A stretch of 64,000 nucleotides of DNA, from contig CAZQTW010000023.1 in NCBI GenBank assembly GCA_964596165.1, forward strand, positions 1 through 64,000. Direction: 5' to 3'. Source of the DNA: CAYUQT01 sp964596165. Its GTDB lineage: Bacteria; Planctomycetota; Phycisphaerae; UBA1845; JAFGLZ01. The position numbers and the translations under genes are program-made. Shown here piece by piece: positions 35,138 through 43,434 of this stretch. The notes beneath the pieces were generated by a model. The model did no database searches, was not told where the DNA came from, and saw only the letters and a program-made list of their open reading frames with translations. Numbering within the stretch: position 1 is the stretch's first letter; each line of letters opens with the position of its first letter.

Positions 35138-36358
35138 ATGACGCACGACAGAGTTACCGTTGCACTGAGTTGTGTGCTTCTGTGTGGGAGTGCGGCCCAG
35201 GCGGACCCGAATGATCCAAACGATCCAAACGCTTATGCTACCCAAGTTGTTTCGTACATTCCCGGAACGGGAATCGGGGGGGACTGGATCACCGGAAGGC
35301 CGTTCAACGATCCCAACTGCGCCCTCGGGCGGCCGACGGTCGATACGACGGGCGATGCTTGGTATATCCCGCTCGACATGCCCGCGCCGGTTGTCCACGT
35401 GTATCCGGCCTTCCGATCATACGAACTGGTTACGATCGGCAACGGCGGCCAGTTGACGATCACGTTTAGCCATCCGGTGGAAAACGACCCTCGCAATCCG
35501 TATGGGGTGGATTTCGTGGTCTTCGGGAACGCCTCTCAGGTTATCGACGGCGTCAACGGCTGGACGAACGGCGATCCCAACTCCGTTACCTGCGGTATGG
35601 GCCTGTTCAAGGAACCCGGAATCGTCAGCGTCGCGCAGGACCCGAACGGTCCGTGGTACACGTTCACCGACGGTCCGTGGGCCGACGATTGGGGCCCCAC
35701 GCTGGGCCGCGTGCCCGTGGACGACCCAAACGATGCCGATCCTAACCTGGGAACGTGGAACGTCTATTGGGGCGGCCCAGCCAATCCGACCCGGCCGATC
35801 GATCCGAACAATCCGAATGTCTCGGAGTCGGGCTTTATCGGGAAGACCGTCCGGCAGATGTGCGACGCCTACAACGGGTCGGCCGGGGGGACGGGCTTCG
35901 ACATCGGCGTCTTCGGCCTCGACTGGATCCAGTACGTTCGGGTCCAAGACAAGCCCGGCAGCTCGGCGACGACCGAGATCGACGCCTTTTCCGACGTGGC
36001 GCCGGGTGTCGTACTCGACTTGACGATCGTCAACCCAAGCTGGGGCGAGGTGACGCTGTCTCCTGATCCGGTGGCCAACCCGCCGATAACGTACTTTCCG
36101 AACGAGGTGGTCACGCTGACCGCGGTTCCCATAGAAGGCAAGGCCTTCAGGCACTGGGTGATCTACGATCCGAACCATCCCGGGGATGCCAATTTCGCGA
36201 TCGAAGACGGCAACACCGTTACGACGATCGTGATGATGTGTGATCGCCAGGTGGAGGCCGCGTTCAAGTGCGGTAGCGGGCTCGGGCTTGCCTTTCCGCT
36301 TCTGTTGGCCGGCGTACTGCTTGCCTTTGCGGCCCGGCGAGGGCGGCGGTTGAGGTAG
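35138..36358 (+). CDS. Surface protein with C-terminal anchor, B12 locus
   Basis: 406 aa. Signal peptide (about 1-22, ending AAQA), then an Asp-Pro-Asn repeat (DPNDPNDPN) and a beta-rich domain paralogous to the first PEP-CTERM protein of this locus (YGVDFVVFGNA, GFDIGVFGLDWIQYVRVQDKPG). Residues about 310-375 look like a bacterial repeat domain (WGEVTLSPDP, VVTLTAVPIEGKAFRHW). The C-terminus is a Cys-Gly, a hydrophobic helix (LGLAFPLLLAGVLLAFAA) and RRGRRLR, a sorting or anchor tail lacking the PEP motif. Its ATG is one base after the stop of the broken gene. Function in corrinoid binding is inferred from location. Confidence 0.82.
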   Translation: MTHDRVTVALSCVLLCGSAAQADPNDPNDPNAYATQVVSYIPGTGIGGDWITGRPFNDPNCALGRPTVDTTGDAWYIPLDMPAPVVHVYPAFRSYELVTIGNGGQLTITFSHPVENDPRNPYGVDFVVFGNASQVIDGVNGWTNGDPNSVTCGMGLFKEPGIVSVAQDPNGPWYTFTDGPWADDWGPTLGRVPVDDPNDADPNLGTWNVYWGGPANPTRPIDPNNPNVSESGFIGKTVRQMCDAYNGSAGGTGFDIGVFGLDWIQYVRVQDKPGSSATTEIDAFSDVAPGVVLDLTIVNPSWGEVTLSPDPVANPPITYFPNEVVTLTAVPIEGKAFRHWVIYDPNHPGDANFAIEDGNTVTTIVMMCDRQVEAAFKCGSGLGLAFPLLLAGVLLAFAARRGRRLR

Positions 36359-36447
36359 GGTTCGTGCGATTGGTGGGGACGCGGCGCACCCCAGAGGACG
36401 CCGCGTCTCCTCCGCGTTGCTTCAAATCCCATCGGAGGCTCGGATCG

Positions 36448-37254
36448 ATGCGCCTGATCCGCGGGTTTACATTGATCGAGCTGCTTGTGGTGGTCGCGGT
36501 CGTCGCCCTGCTCCTGTCCGTCTTGCTTCCGGGGTTGGGGCGCGCGAGGGCGCACGCGCGGGGCGTCGCGTGTCTGAGCAACCTGCGTCAGATGGCCCTT
36601 GCGGCGTACCACTACGCCAACGACCAGAACGACTACTATCCGATCGCCTTCTTGAATATGGACGTCAGCACGCCGGGCAAGGTGGTGCATCGCTACTGGG
36701 ATTTCTTTGTCACCAAGGACTGGTCGACCGATTCGTACTCGGTCCGGCCGGGGTTCCTCTGGCAGGGCAAGACCATCATGAGAATCCAGCAATGCCCGTC
36801 GTTTGACGGCAGTGCCAATTCGCCCGGCGATCCCTACACGGGATACAACTACAACACGAGCTACATCGGCGGGCAGATCGGATATGTACCGGGGCTCGGC
36901 TCCAATGACTTCATCCCGCCGGCGCGGATCACAGACGTGCGTCGCCCCGATCGGTGCGCGCTTTTCGGCGACGGCCAGTACGCTTCCGGTGCGAACAAGT
37001 TCATGCGATCCCCGTGGCCCGGCCTCCGCGATCCGGGTTTCTTCGGTCGCGCCGCGGGTACGCAGGGGTACCGTCATCTCGACAAGACCAACGTCGCCTG
37101 GTGTGACGGTCACGCCGACTCCAGGAAAGATGTCTTCAAAGAGACCGATCCGGCGGAGAAGGACAATGTCGCCAAGGGAACGGGGTTTCTCGCACCGGAC
37201 AACAGGCTCTATGCCTTGGACCCGGACGCGATCGATCCCCATGACCCATCGTAG
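36448..37254 (+). CDS. Prepilin-like protein (type II pseudopilin / DUF1559 type)
   Basis: 268 aa from the ATG with GGAGG upstream. The N-terminus MRLIRGFTLIELLVVVAVVALLL is a type IV prepilin signal: basic, Gly just before FTLIE (cleavage and N-methylation site), then the hydrophobic helix. The rest contains RARAHARGVACLSNLRQMALAAYHYANDQ and near the end VAWCDGHADSR, a pattern common in the large planctomycete families of H-x9-DG-type prepilin-like proteins. Planctomycetes have many such proteins of unknown role. Lying 21 bases before the adenosyltransferase gene, it is probably part of the B12 operon. Confidence 0.88.
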   Translation: MRLIRGFTLIELLVVVAVVALLLSVLLPGLGRARAHARGVACLSNLRQMALAAYHYANDQNDYYPIAFLNMDVSTPGKVVHRYWDFFVTKDWSTDSYSVRPGFLWQGKTIMRIQQCPSFDGSANSPGDPYTGYNYNTSYIGGQIGYVPGLGSNDFIPPARITDVRRPDRCALFGDGQYASGANKFMRSPWPGLRDPGFFGRAAGTQGYRHLDKTNVAWCDGHADSRKDVFKETDPAEKDNVAKGTGFLAPDNRLYALDPDAIDPHDPS

Positions 37255-37275
37255 GTTGTCATGGAGGAAGACCTC

Positions 37276-37899
37276 ATGAATTCAGGAACGTTGACGGACT
37301 TCATTTCAGTCGAGGGGAATTCGCAGCGGGTGGAGCCGTCCGCAAGTCAGGCTGCTGCCGCACCATGCACCACGGAAAGTAGCAGTCTGCGTCGAGGGTA
37401 CGTCCATGTCTACACCGGTAACGGCAAGGGCAAGACCACGGCTGCGCTCGGTCTGGTGCTTCGCGCCGTGGGCGCCGGTCTACGTGTGTGTTTCGTGCAG
37501 TTTCTCAAATGCACGCCGTCCAGCGAGATACGGGTGTTGGAGCGGTTTCCCGGTCAGATCACGATCCGGCGATTCGCCTGCTTCGCCGGTATGGAGCCGC
37601 GAGATGGCGACATCGAGGCGTCTCGGCAGGAAATGACCGAGGTCCGTCGCATGGTGCGGTCCGGCGAGTACTCATTGATTGTCCTCGATGAGGCGAATGT
37701 CGCCACCCAGTTCGGGCTGCTGGATGTTGAAGACCTGCTTGACCTGATCGACACGCGCCCGCCCGAGTCGGAGCTTGTAATCACCGGCCGTTACGCCCAC
37801 CCCAGAATCCTCGACCGGGCCGACCTGGTCACGGAGATGAATGAGGTCAAGCACTACTACAGACAGGGGGTCATGGCGAGGGTAGGCATCGAAAGGTGA
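37276..37899 (+). CDS. cobO: Corrinoid adenosyltransferase, CobO/CobA type
   Basis: 207 aa. The ATG at 37276 is chosen because GGAGGA lies 7 nt upstream; an earlier ATG (37261) is open. After a 40-residue variable N-terminus comes VHVYTGNGKGKTTAALGLVLRA (P-loop), then FVQFLKC, and SLIVLDEANVATQFGLL and ELVITGRYAHPRILDRADLVTEM, all diagnostic for this family. It transfers the adenosyl group of ATP to cob(I)alamin or cob(I)yrinic acid diamide. In a locus led by a B12 riboswitch, with MetH downstream, it probably salvages imported corrinoids. Confidence 0.95.
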   Translation: MNSGTLTDFISVEGNSQRVEPSASQAAAAPCTTESSSLRRGYVHVYTGNGKGKTTAALGLVLRAVGAGLRVCFVQFLKCTPSSEIRVLERFPGQITIRRFACFAGMEPRDGDIEASRQEMTEVRRMVRSGEYSLIVLDEANVATQFGLLDVEDLLDLIDTRPPESELVITGRYAHPRILDRADLVTEMNEVKHYYRQGVMARVGIER

Positions 37900-37947
37900 C
37901 GTCCGAATGTGTCGGGTTGTTGCTGTCTCAGACTGGGAGATGACCGG

Positions 37948-38697
37948 ATGACACGTACTTATCCGAGGGTCACGCTGGTTCGTAGCACCTCGCGGCCCTC
38001 CGAATTGATCGCAGCCGCAGCGAAGCTCTGTTACGCCCGCGACGCCGAGAGCACTCTGAAGCAGGACGGCCCTGAGGCGGAGAGCTTTGTCGCTTTGTTG
38101 AAGGCCCTTGGGCACATGAGTCCGATCGAGCATGCGTCATTCACGTTTTACATCGAGGGCGTTTCTCGAGCGATGACGCACCAACTCGTCCGCCACCGGA
38201 TTGCCAGCTATTCTCAGCGCAGCCAACGATATGTCGGGCACGGGGATTTTGACTATGTGGTTCCCCCGCAGTTGGAGGGGAAAACGGTGTCCGTGGACGG
38301 AGAGGTAGTTGATGCCGTCGCGTACTTCGAGGAGACGATGAGCCTCATCGCCGATCGATACCGCAAGCTGAATGAGGCCCTGGGCCGGAACGGCGAGAAG
38401 AGCAACGAGGATGCCCGATACGTGCTTCCCAACGCGTGCGAGACCAAGATCGTCGTGACGATGAACGCCCGGCAACTGCTCCATTTTTTCGAGGAACGGC
38501 TGTGTCGGCGGGCACAGTGGGAGATCAGGTCCGTGGCGGACGAGATGTTGTGTCTTGCGAAACGGGAATTGCCGTCGGTGTTTCTCCATGCAGGGCCGAA
38601 GTGTGTGCGCGCAGGCCGGTGTCCGGAGGGAAGAATGACGTGCGGGAAGCACGCGGAAATGCGGCGAACATACGCCGGCAGCGAGGAGCTCAGGTGA
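37948..38697 (+). CDS. thyX: Flavin-dependent thymidylate synthase
   Basis: 249 aa from the ATG 48 bases after cobO. The ThyX signature RHR-x7-S is present (VRHRIASYSQRSQRY), with HMSPIEHASFTFYIEG before it and LPNACETKIVVTMNARQLLHFF after it. It methylates dUMP to dTMP with FAD and NADPH and yields tetrahydrofolate instead of dihydrofolate. Four Cys in the C-terminus (KCVRAGRC, MTCGKH) resemble an extra metal-binding tail. Its place between two B12-dependent genes links it to one-carbon folate metabolism with MetH. Confidence 0.95.
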   Translation: MTRTYPRVTLVRSTSRPSELIAAAAKLCYARDAESTLKQDGPEAESFVALLKALGHMSPIEHASFTFYIEGVSRAMTHQLVRHRIASYSQRSQRYVGHGDFDYVVPPQLEGKTVSVDGEVVDAVAYFEETMSLIADRYRKLNEALGRNGEKSNEDARYVLPNACETKIVVTMNARQLLHFFEERLCRRAQWEIRSVADEMLCLAKRELPSVFLHAGPKCVRAGRCPEGRMTCGKHAEMRRTYAGSEELR

Positions 38698-38757
38698 GGC
38701 CCGCCCGAGACCACGTCGCTCCTCTTGGCGGGGGTGCGGCGGGTAAGGGGGCACGAT

Positions 38758-39390
38758 ATGCAGAGTCATGTGCTGAGAGTCACGGATGTGCCTCGCATTT
38801 CGGTCTTACCGAACAGGCAGATCGTTCTTCAACGGTTGGGGTATTCCGCGCGATCCACGGTTGTTTCCCCGGCTGAGATGGAAGGCATGGAGGAAGTCAT
38901 TACTACCGCACGATCGCTTTGCGAGGCCCGCGGCCGTCTGGCCTATACGAATATCGTTGTGTCAGGGTCGGTGGTGGTGGGCGACGGGATTGAACCCATG
39001 AAATCGGCCCACTTGGCGACGGTGTTGGCCCGCAGCAGCCAAGTCGCCATCCTGGGGGTGACGGTCGGGACTCGGGTCATGGAGCGGATCCACTTGCTCA
39101 CGGAGGCGGGGCGGTTGACGGAGGCGGTCATTCACGACGCCGTGGCCTCCGAGGCCGCGGAGGCGGCCATGGCGTACCTACACAAGTACGTTCGCCAGGA
39201 TCGCAGCCGGTTTGGCCAGGGGGTGACGCGACGATACAGCCCCGGTTACGGAGACCTTCTGCTTGTGGAGCAGCGCAAGCTTCATGAAGCACTGCGGATG
39301 CAGGATCTGGGTGTGATCCTGTCGTCCCACTATATGCTGATACCGGAGAAGTCGGCCCTGGCGATCGTCGGAATCGAGAGGACAACGTGA
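38758..39390 (+). CDS. Stand-alone methionine synthase activation-domain protein
   Basis: 210 aa. C-terminal motif RRYSPGYGDLLLVEQRKLHE followed by LGVILSSHYMLIPEKSALAIVGI matches the S-adenosylmethionine-binding reactivation domain of cobalamin-dependent methionine synthase. In E. coli this domain is the C-terminal part of MetH; here it is a separate protein whose stop overlaps the start of metH (GTGA), so the two are translated together. It should help to reactivate cob(II)alamin by reductive methylation. The N-terminal part (1-90) is a helical region as in other stand-alone members. Confidence 0.88.
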   Translation: MQSHVLRVTDVPRISVLPNRQIVLQRLGYSARSTVVSPAEMEGMEEVITTARSLCEARGRLAYTNIVVSGSVVVGDGIEPMKSAHLATVLARSSQVAILGVTVGTRVMERIHLLTEAGRLTEAVIHDAVASEAAEAAMAYLHKYVRQDRSRFGQGVTRRYSPGYGDLLLVEQRKLHEALRMQDLGVILSSHYMLIPEKSALAIVGIERTT

Positions 39391-41843
39391 GTCCCGAGCA
39401 ACTTCACGCCCGTTTGGCTGAAAGGGTGGTACTGTTGGATGGTGCCACGGGTACCGAGTTTCAGCGGCGCGGTCTTCCGGCGGGCGTGTGCCCGGAATTG
39501 TGGGCCGCGCAGAACCCTGCCTGTGTCCGGGAAATTCATGTTGGATACTTCGAGGCGGGATCGGATGCCGTTTATAGCTGCACGTTTGGGGCGAATCGAT
39601 TCAAGCTCGCCGAGTACGGCATTCGGCCGGGATCAGTGTCGGCCTTGAACGAACGTCTGGCCGGTATCTCCCGGTACGTCGTTCCGCCCGGCAAGCTTTT
39701 GGTGGGCGACATTGGTCCGACGGGACATCTGGTGGCGCCGTTCGGCGAGTTACCTTTTGAGGACGCGGTCGAAGCCTTCGCCGAGCAAGTCCGCGGCCTG
39801 GTTGCGGCCGGGGTCGACCTCCTTGTAGTCGAGACCATGATGGACATACAGGAAGCGCGAGCGGCCTTGATCGCCTGCCGGGAAACATGTGACCTTCCCG
39901 TCCTCGTCAGCATGACGTATGACGAAAGCATCCACACGTTGACTGGAACGGTCCCGGAAGCGGCGACGGTCATTCTTCAGTCGCTGGGCGCATTCGCCGT
40001 AGGCTGCAACTGTTCGACCGGTCCCGACGCCATGAGGACCGTGCTGGATCGCATGAGGCCTGTCGCTCGCGTGCCGTTGTTTGCCAAGCCCAATGCCGGT
40101 TTGCCCATCCTCCGACAGGGCAAGACGCTGTTCGACATGGACGCCGAGACGTTCGGTCGGAAGACGTCATTTCTGGTCGAAGCCGGCGCGGGCATCCTGG
40201 GGGGCTGCTGCGGTACAGGAGCAGATCACATCCGCGCGCTTTCCGCGCAGGCCTACGGTCTCAAAACGCCGGCCGTCGGCCGGCCGTCGCAGTTGCACTT
40301 GTCCTCGCCTCGGAAAGTCGTTTCACCGGGGCCGGCCAGGCCGCTGACGGTGATCGGAGAACGCATCAATCCCACCGGCAAGAAGAAGCTCCAGCAGGCG
40401 CTACGGGAGCGCGACTACACCGAAGTCCTGCTCTTGGCGTCAGAACAGGCTGCGGCCGGGGCACAGCTCCTGGACGTCAACGCCGGCATGAGCGGCATAG
40501 ATGAAATCCGGGTTCTGCCGGACCTCCTTCAAACGCTCAGCGTCGCTGTCGACAGTCCCCTTGTCCTGGATTCGTCCTCGCCGGAGGTGCTGGCGGCGGC
40601 GTTGCGCGAGTATCCCGGGCGGGCGCTGGTCAATTCGGTCTCCGCCGAGCGCAAGAAACTGCACGATCTGTTGCCGATCGCGACCCGATACGGTGCGGCA
40701 ATTCTGGTGTTGCCTCTCGACGACGATGGCGTTCCAGGAACGGCCCGCGAACGGGCCGAGCGTGTGCGGCTCATCGCTCGTGAGGCGGAACTCCTCGGTT
40801 GTCTGCGCCACGATTTGGTGGTGGACGGACTCGTGATGACGATCTCCAGTTCCTCGAATGCCGCGCAAGCGGCGCTGGAGACAGTGCAATGGGCCTCGCA
40901 GGAATTCGGCGTGAACACCATCCTCGGCTTGTCCAACGTATCGTTCGGCCTACCGGCCAGACCGTGGCTGAACGCGACGTTTCTGGCCATGGCCGTTGCG
41001 CGAGGGCTTACCATGGTCATCGCGAACCCCTGCGAATCCACGTTCGCCTCGGTGGTACGAGCCAGTGACGCCCTTCAGGCGGCCGATCCCGGTTGCCTTC
41101 GCTATATCACGCATTTTTCCCGCCCGTCGGATGGATTGTTGGTTACGCCTGCCGGTCCGGCGGAGGCGTGTCGCCAAGCCGTTCTGCAGGGCCATCGAGA
41201 ACGGATCGGCTCATTGGTTCGCGAGGCGCTGGACAGAGGCTTGTCCCCGTACTCGCTGATCGAGGAGCAGCTGATCCCCGCCCTCATCGACGTCGGCGAC
41301 CGCTTCGAGCGCAAGGAGTACTTTTTGCCGCAGCTCATGCTCTCGGCGGAGACCGTTCAGAAGGCGTTCGAGCTCCTGGAGCCTCTGCTGGATGAGGCCG
41401 GAAAGACAAAGATCGGCAAGGTGGTTGTCGCGACCGTTCAGGGCGACGTGCACGATATCGGGAAGAATATCGTCGCCTTGATGCTTCGCAATTACGGTTT
41501 CGACGTGATTGATTTGGGCAAGGACGTGCCGACCGAGGAGATCCTCCGTCGGGTCCGACAGGAACGCGCGCACATTGTCGGTCTGTCGGCGCTGATGACC
41601 ACAACCATGACCGAGATGGAGGAAATCATCGATCGTGCCAGGGCCGAACGGCTTCAAGTGAAGTTCATGGTCGGCGGAGCGGTGGTCACCGAGGAGTACG
41701 CCAGGCAAATCGGGGCCGACGCGTATGCTCGCGACGCGGTCGGCGCCGCCAAGGCCGCCCGGAGCCTGATGGAGCAGCAAGCCAAGCAGGGTTCGAACAG
41801 TTCGTCCGGAGAGAGTTCTGGTGGCAACCCGCCGTCCACGTAA
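39387..41843 (+). CDS. metH: Cobalamin-dependent methionine synthase, lacking activation domain
   Basis: 818 aa, GTG start overlapping the activation-domain gene by 4 bases. Domains: homocysteine methyltransferase (1-285) with LLDGATGTEFQRRGL and the zinc Cys in VGCNCSTG (about 209) and GGCCGTG (about 273); pterin-binding domain (about 315-560) starting VIGERINPTGKKKLQ; cobalamin cap and B12-binding domain (about 590-800) with GDVHDIGKNIVALML (His ligand near residue 690) and the GLSALMTTTM segment. It moves a methyl group from methyltetrahydrofolate to homocysteine. The usual C-terminal activation domain (about 330 aa) is absent and supplied by the preceding gene. Position downstream of the B12 riboswitch fits. 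Confidence 0.95.
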   Translation: MSPEQLHARLAERVVLLDGATGTEFQRRGLPAGVCPELWAAQNPACVREIHVGYFEAGSDAVYSCTFGANRFKLAEYGIRPGSVSALNERLAGISRYVVPPGKLLVGDIGPTGHLVAPFGELPFEDAVEAFAEQVRGLVAAGVDLLVVETMMDIQEARAALIACRETCDLPVLVSMTYDESIHTLTGTVPEAATVILQSLGAFAVGCNCSTGPDAMRTVLDRMRPVARVPLFAKPNAGLPILRQGKTLFDMDAETFGRKTSFLVEAGAGILGGCCGTGADHIRALSAQAYGLKTPAVGRPSQLHLSSPRKVVSPGPARPLTVIGERINPTGKKKLQQALRERDYTEVLLLASEQAAAGAQLLDVNAGMSGIDEIRVLPDLLQTLSVAVDSPLVLDSSSPEVLAAALREYPGRALVNSVSAERKKLHDLLPIATRYGAAILVLPLDDDGVPGTARERAERVRLIAREAELLGCLRHDLVVDGLVMTISSSSNAAQAALETVQWASQEFGVNTILGLSNVSFGLPARPWLNATFLAMAVARGLTMVIANPCESTFASVVRASDALQAADPGCLRYITHFSRPSDGLLVTPAGPAEACRQAVLQGHRERIGSLVREALDRGLSPYSLIEEQLIPALIDVGDRFERKEYFLPQLMLSAETVQKAFELLEPLLDEAGKTKIGKVVVATVQGDVHDIGKNIVALMLRNYGFDVIDLGKDVPTEEILRRVRQERAHIVGLSALMTTTMTEMEEIIDRARAERLQVKFMVGGAVVTEEYARQIGADAYARDAVGAAKAARSLMEQQAKQGSNSSSGESSGGNPPST

Positions 41844-41975
41844 AGAAGCTGCTCGGTGCTTGCCATCCAGAGGGGCCGATTCCCGACTTAGGACGGGCGG
41901 GGTCTTGAGGCCGAGCCTCCGCGAGCGTATCCTCTGGGACCGTTGAAAGTCGACGCGAGAGCAGGAGCGTCCGTC

Positions 41976-43298
41976 ATGAGAGGTCCGGTCAGAAGCACGA
42001 TCGTGTCCCTGTTGCTAGCGGGGGGGATGTGTGCTGCCCAGACGATGTCGCCGGAAAAGCGGCGGGAATTCGCGGAGCAGGCGGCGATCGCCGACGGCTA
42101 TCGTCAACTCCGGCTGAAGATCGGCGCAATGAAGGTCGACAACTCTCAAACCGTGGGTGATATCGCGGCCGGTTCGTCCGCAATGGCGATCGCCCTGCGC
42201 CGGTTGGTGGCGAAGGCGGAACGTGTTGGTTCGACGCGCTACTACTCGAATGGCGACGCGGAAGTCGATCTCAAGCTTTCTCTTCGGCCGGTTCTTGAGG
42301 GGTTGTTGAAGGCGGAGAGCGTCGAGTCCGTCGGCACCGCGACAAGACCTTTGAACCTGGACGCTCGGATCAAGGAGGCAGAGGCCGAACAGGTCACGGT
42401 TACGGGGTTTGGCAGCGCTCCGACGGACGATGAATTGACGGATCCTCCGGGCTGGCCCGGGGCGAAGGATGCGGGCGATCTGCCGCCGCCCGGCTGGGCC
42501 AATGTGCAGGCGGCGGGTTTCCAGGCGGCCGAACGGGCGGCGGAACTGGATGCACTCGAGCACCTGGGGCGGCAGATCGAGCAGCTTCGGATGGAACGTT
42601 CTCGGACGGTGGGGGATTGGGCGGCTGCGGTACCGGCCGTGGCGCAGGGACTCCGCCGGCCTTTCAGCGGCGTTCGGTTGACCAAGTCGGAGTATCTTCC
42701 GGAGCAGGTGTGTCGGATCTATGCCGAGGTTGACATCCCGGCCGTCATTACGAGGTTGAAGCAGCTTCGTGGCCAGGTTGACCCGAAGGTGGATGTCACG
42801 GATTCGGACGTCGACGGCATTGCCCGATTGTCCACCGTCGAGCGGCTGCGGGCGGCGGGGTACGGGCTGCCTCCGGCATCGTTGTTGCGTCAGAATCCGT
42901 ACGCCGTGGTCGAACTTGACGAGCCCGAGTGGGCCAAGCAATCGTTGAGAGCGACGGCGGCGGGCTCGATACCCCGTCTTGACTCGTCGGAGGATCGCCT
43001 GATCGACTTGGCGGTGCAGGACGCCCGGATTGCCGCCCAACTTCGACTGGCCGAGCAAATGGATACGTTGGAGTTGCCCGGCGGGGGAAAGGTGCAAGCG
43101 TTTCTCAGTAGCCACGAGAACCTATCGGAAGACATCTTGCGTTTCCTGAGCGGGGCAAGGACGATTGAGGGGCCGACAATCGATCGGGGGGCGCGTCGGG
43201 TGTCGTTGACGCTTGAATTGCCTCTCGAGCGGCTCTGGTTGATTCTGCGGCAGGCGATTCCTGCAGTGGAGGCGACCACGAAACCTTCCGCCCGATGA
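41976..43298 (+). CDS. Secreted protein with two LPP20/FlgT-like repeats
   Basis: 440 aa from the ATG with GGAG 9 nt upstream. Signal peptide (about 1-24, ending CAAQ). Two similar segments, near residues 30-110 (EQAAIADGYRQLRLKIGAMK, SQTVGDIAAGS) and 190-275 (FQAAERAAELDALEHLGRQI, SRTVGDWAAAV), each ending in a YAEVDI/AEVDLK-type beta strand, have the pattern of LPP20/FlgT-like domains found in envelope lipoproteins. A third, helical C-terminal part (345-435) is unassigned. No lipobox. Follows metH after about 130 bases but no functional link is evident. Family call is by pattern only. Confidence 0.65.
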   Translation: MRGPVRSTIVSLLLAGGMCAAQTMSPEKRREFAEQAAIADGYRQLRLKIGAMKVDNSQTVGDIAAGSSAMAIALRRLVAKAERVGSTRYYSNGDAEVDLKLSLRPVLEGLLKAESVESVGTATRPLNLDARIKEAEAEQVTVTGFGSAPTDDELTDPPGWPGAKDAGDLPPPGWANVQAAGFQAAERAAELDALEHLGRQIEQLRMERSRTVGDWAAAVPAVAQGLRRPFSGVRLTKSEYLPEQVCRIYAEVDIPAVITRLKQLRGQVDPKVDVTDSDVDGIARLSTVERLRAAGYGLPPASLLRQNPYAVVELDEPEWAKQSLRATAAGSIPRLDSSEDRLIDLAVQDARIAAQLRLAEQMDTLELPGGGKVQAFLSSHENLSEDILRFLSGARTIEGPTIDRGARRVSLTLELPLERLWLILRQAIPAVEATTKPSAR

Positions 43299-43363
43299 TC
43301 CCGCGCCAACGTGGGCGGACGCTTCGGGGGATCTTCCCGGTTCGTCGGACGATTATGAAAGAA

Positions 43364-43390
43364 CGCGGGGCAGACTGAATCTGCCCCGCG
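43364..43390. terminator. Strong bidirectional terminator
   Basis: Perfect 11-bp stem (43364-43374 with 43380-43390, loop CTGAA) between the ends of the plus-strand envelope gene and minus-strand glnA. On the minus strand the hairpin is followed by TTCTTTCAT, a good intrinsic terminator for glnA. Confidence 0.85.
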
Positions 43391-43434
43391 GCGTGTATTG
43401 CGTGAACGGTCTCCGGACTCGTCGCTCGTGGCCC

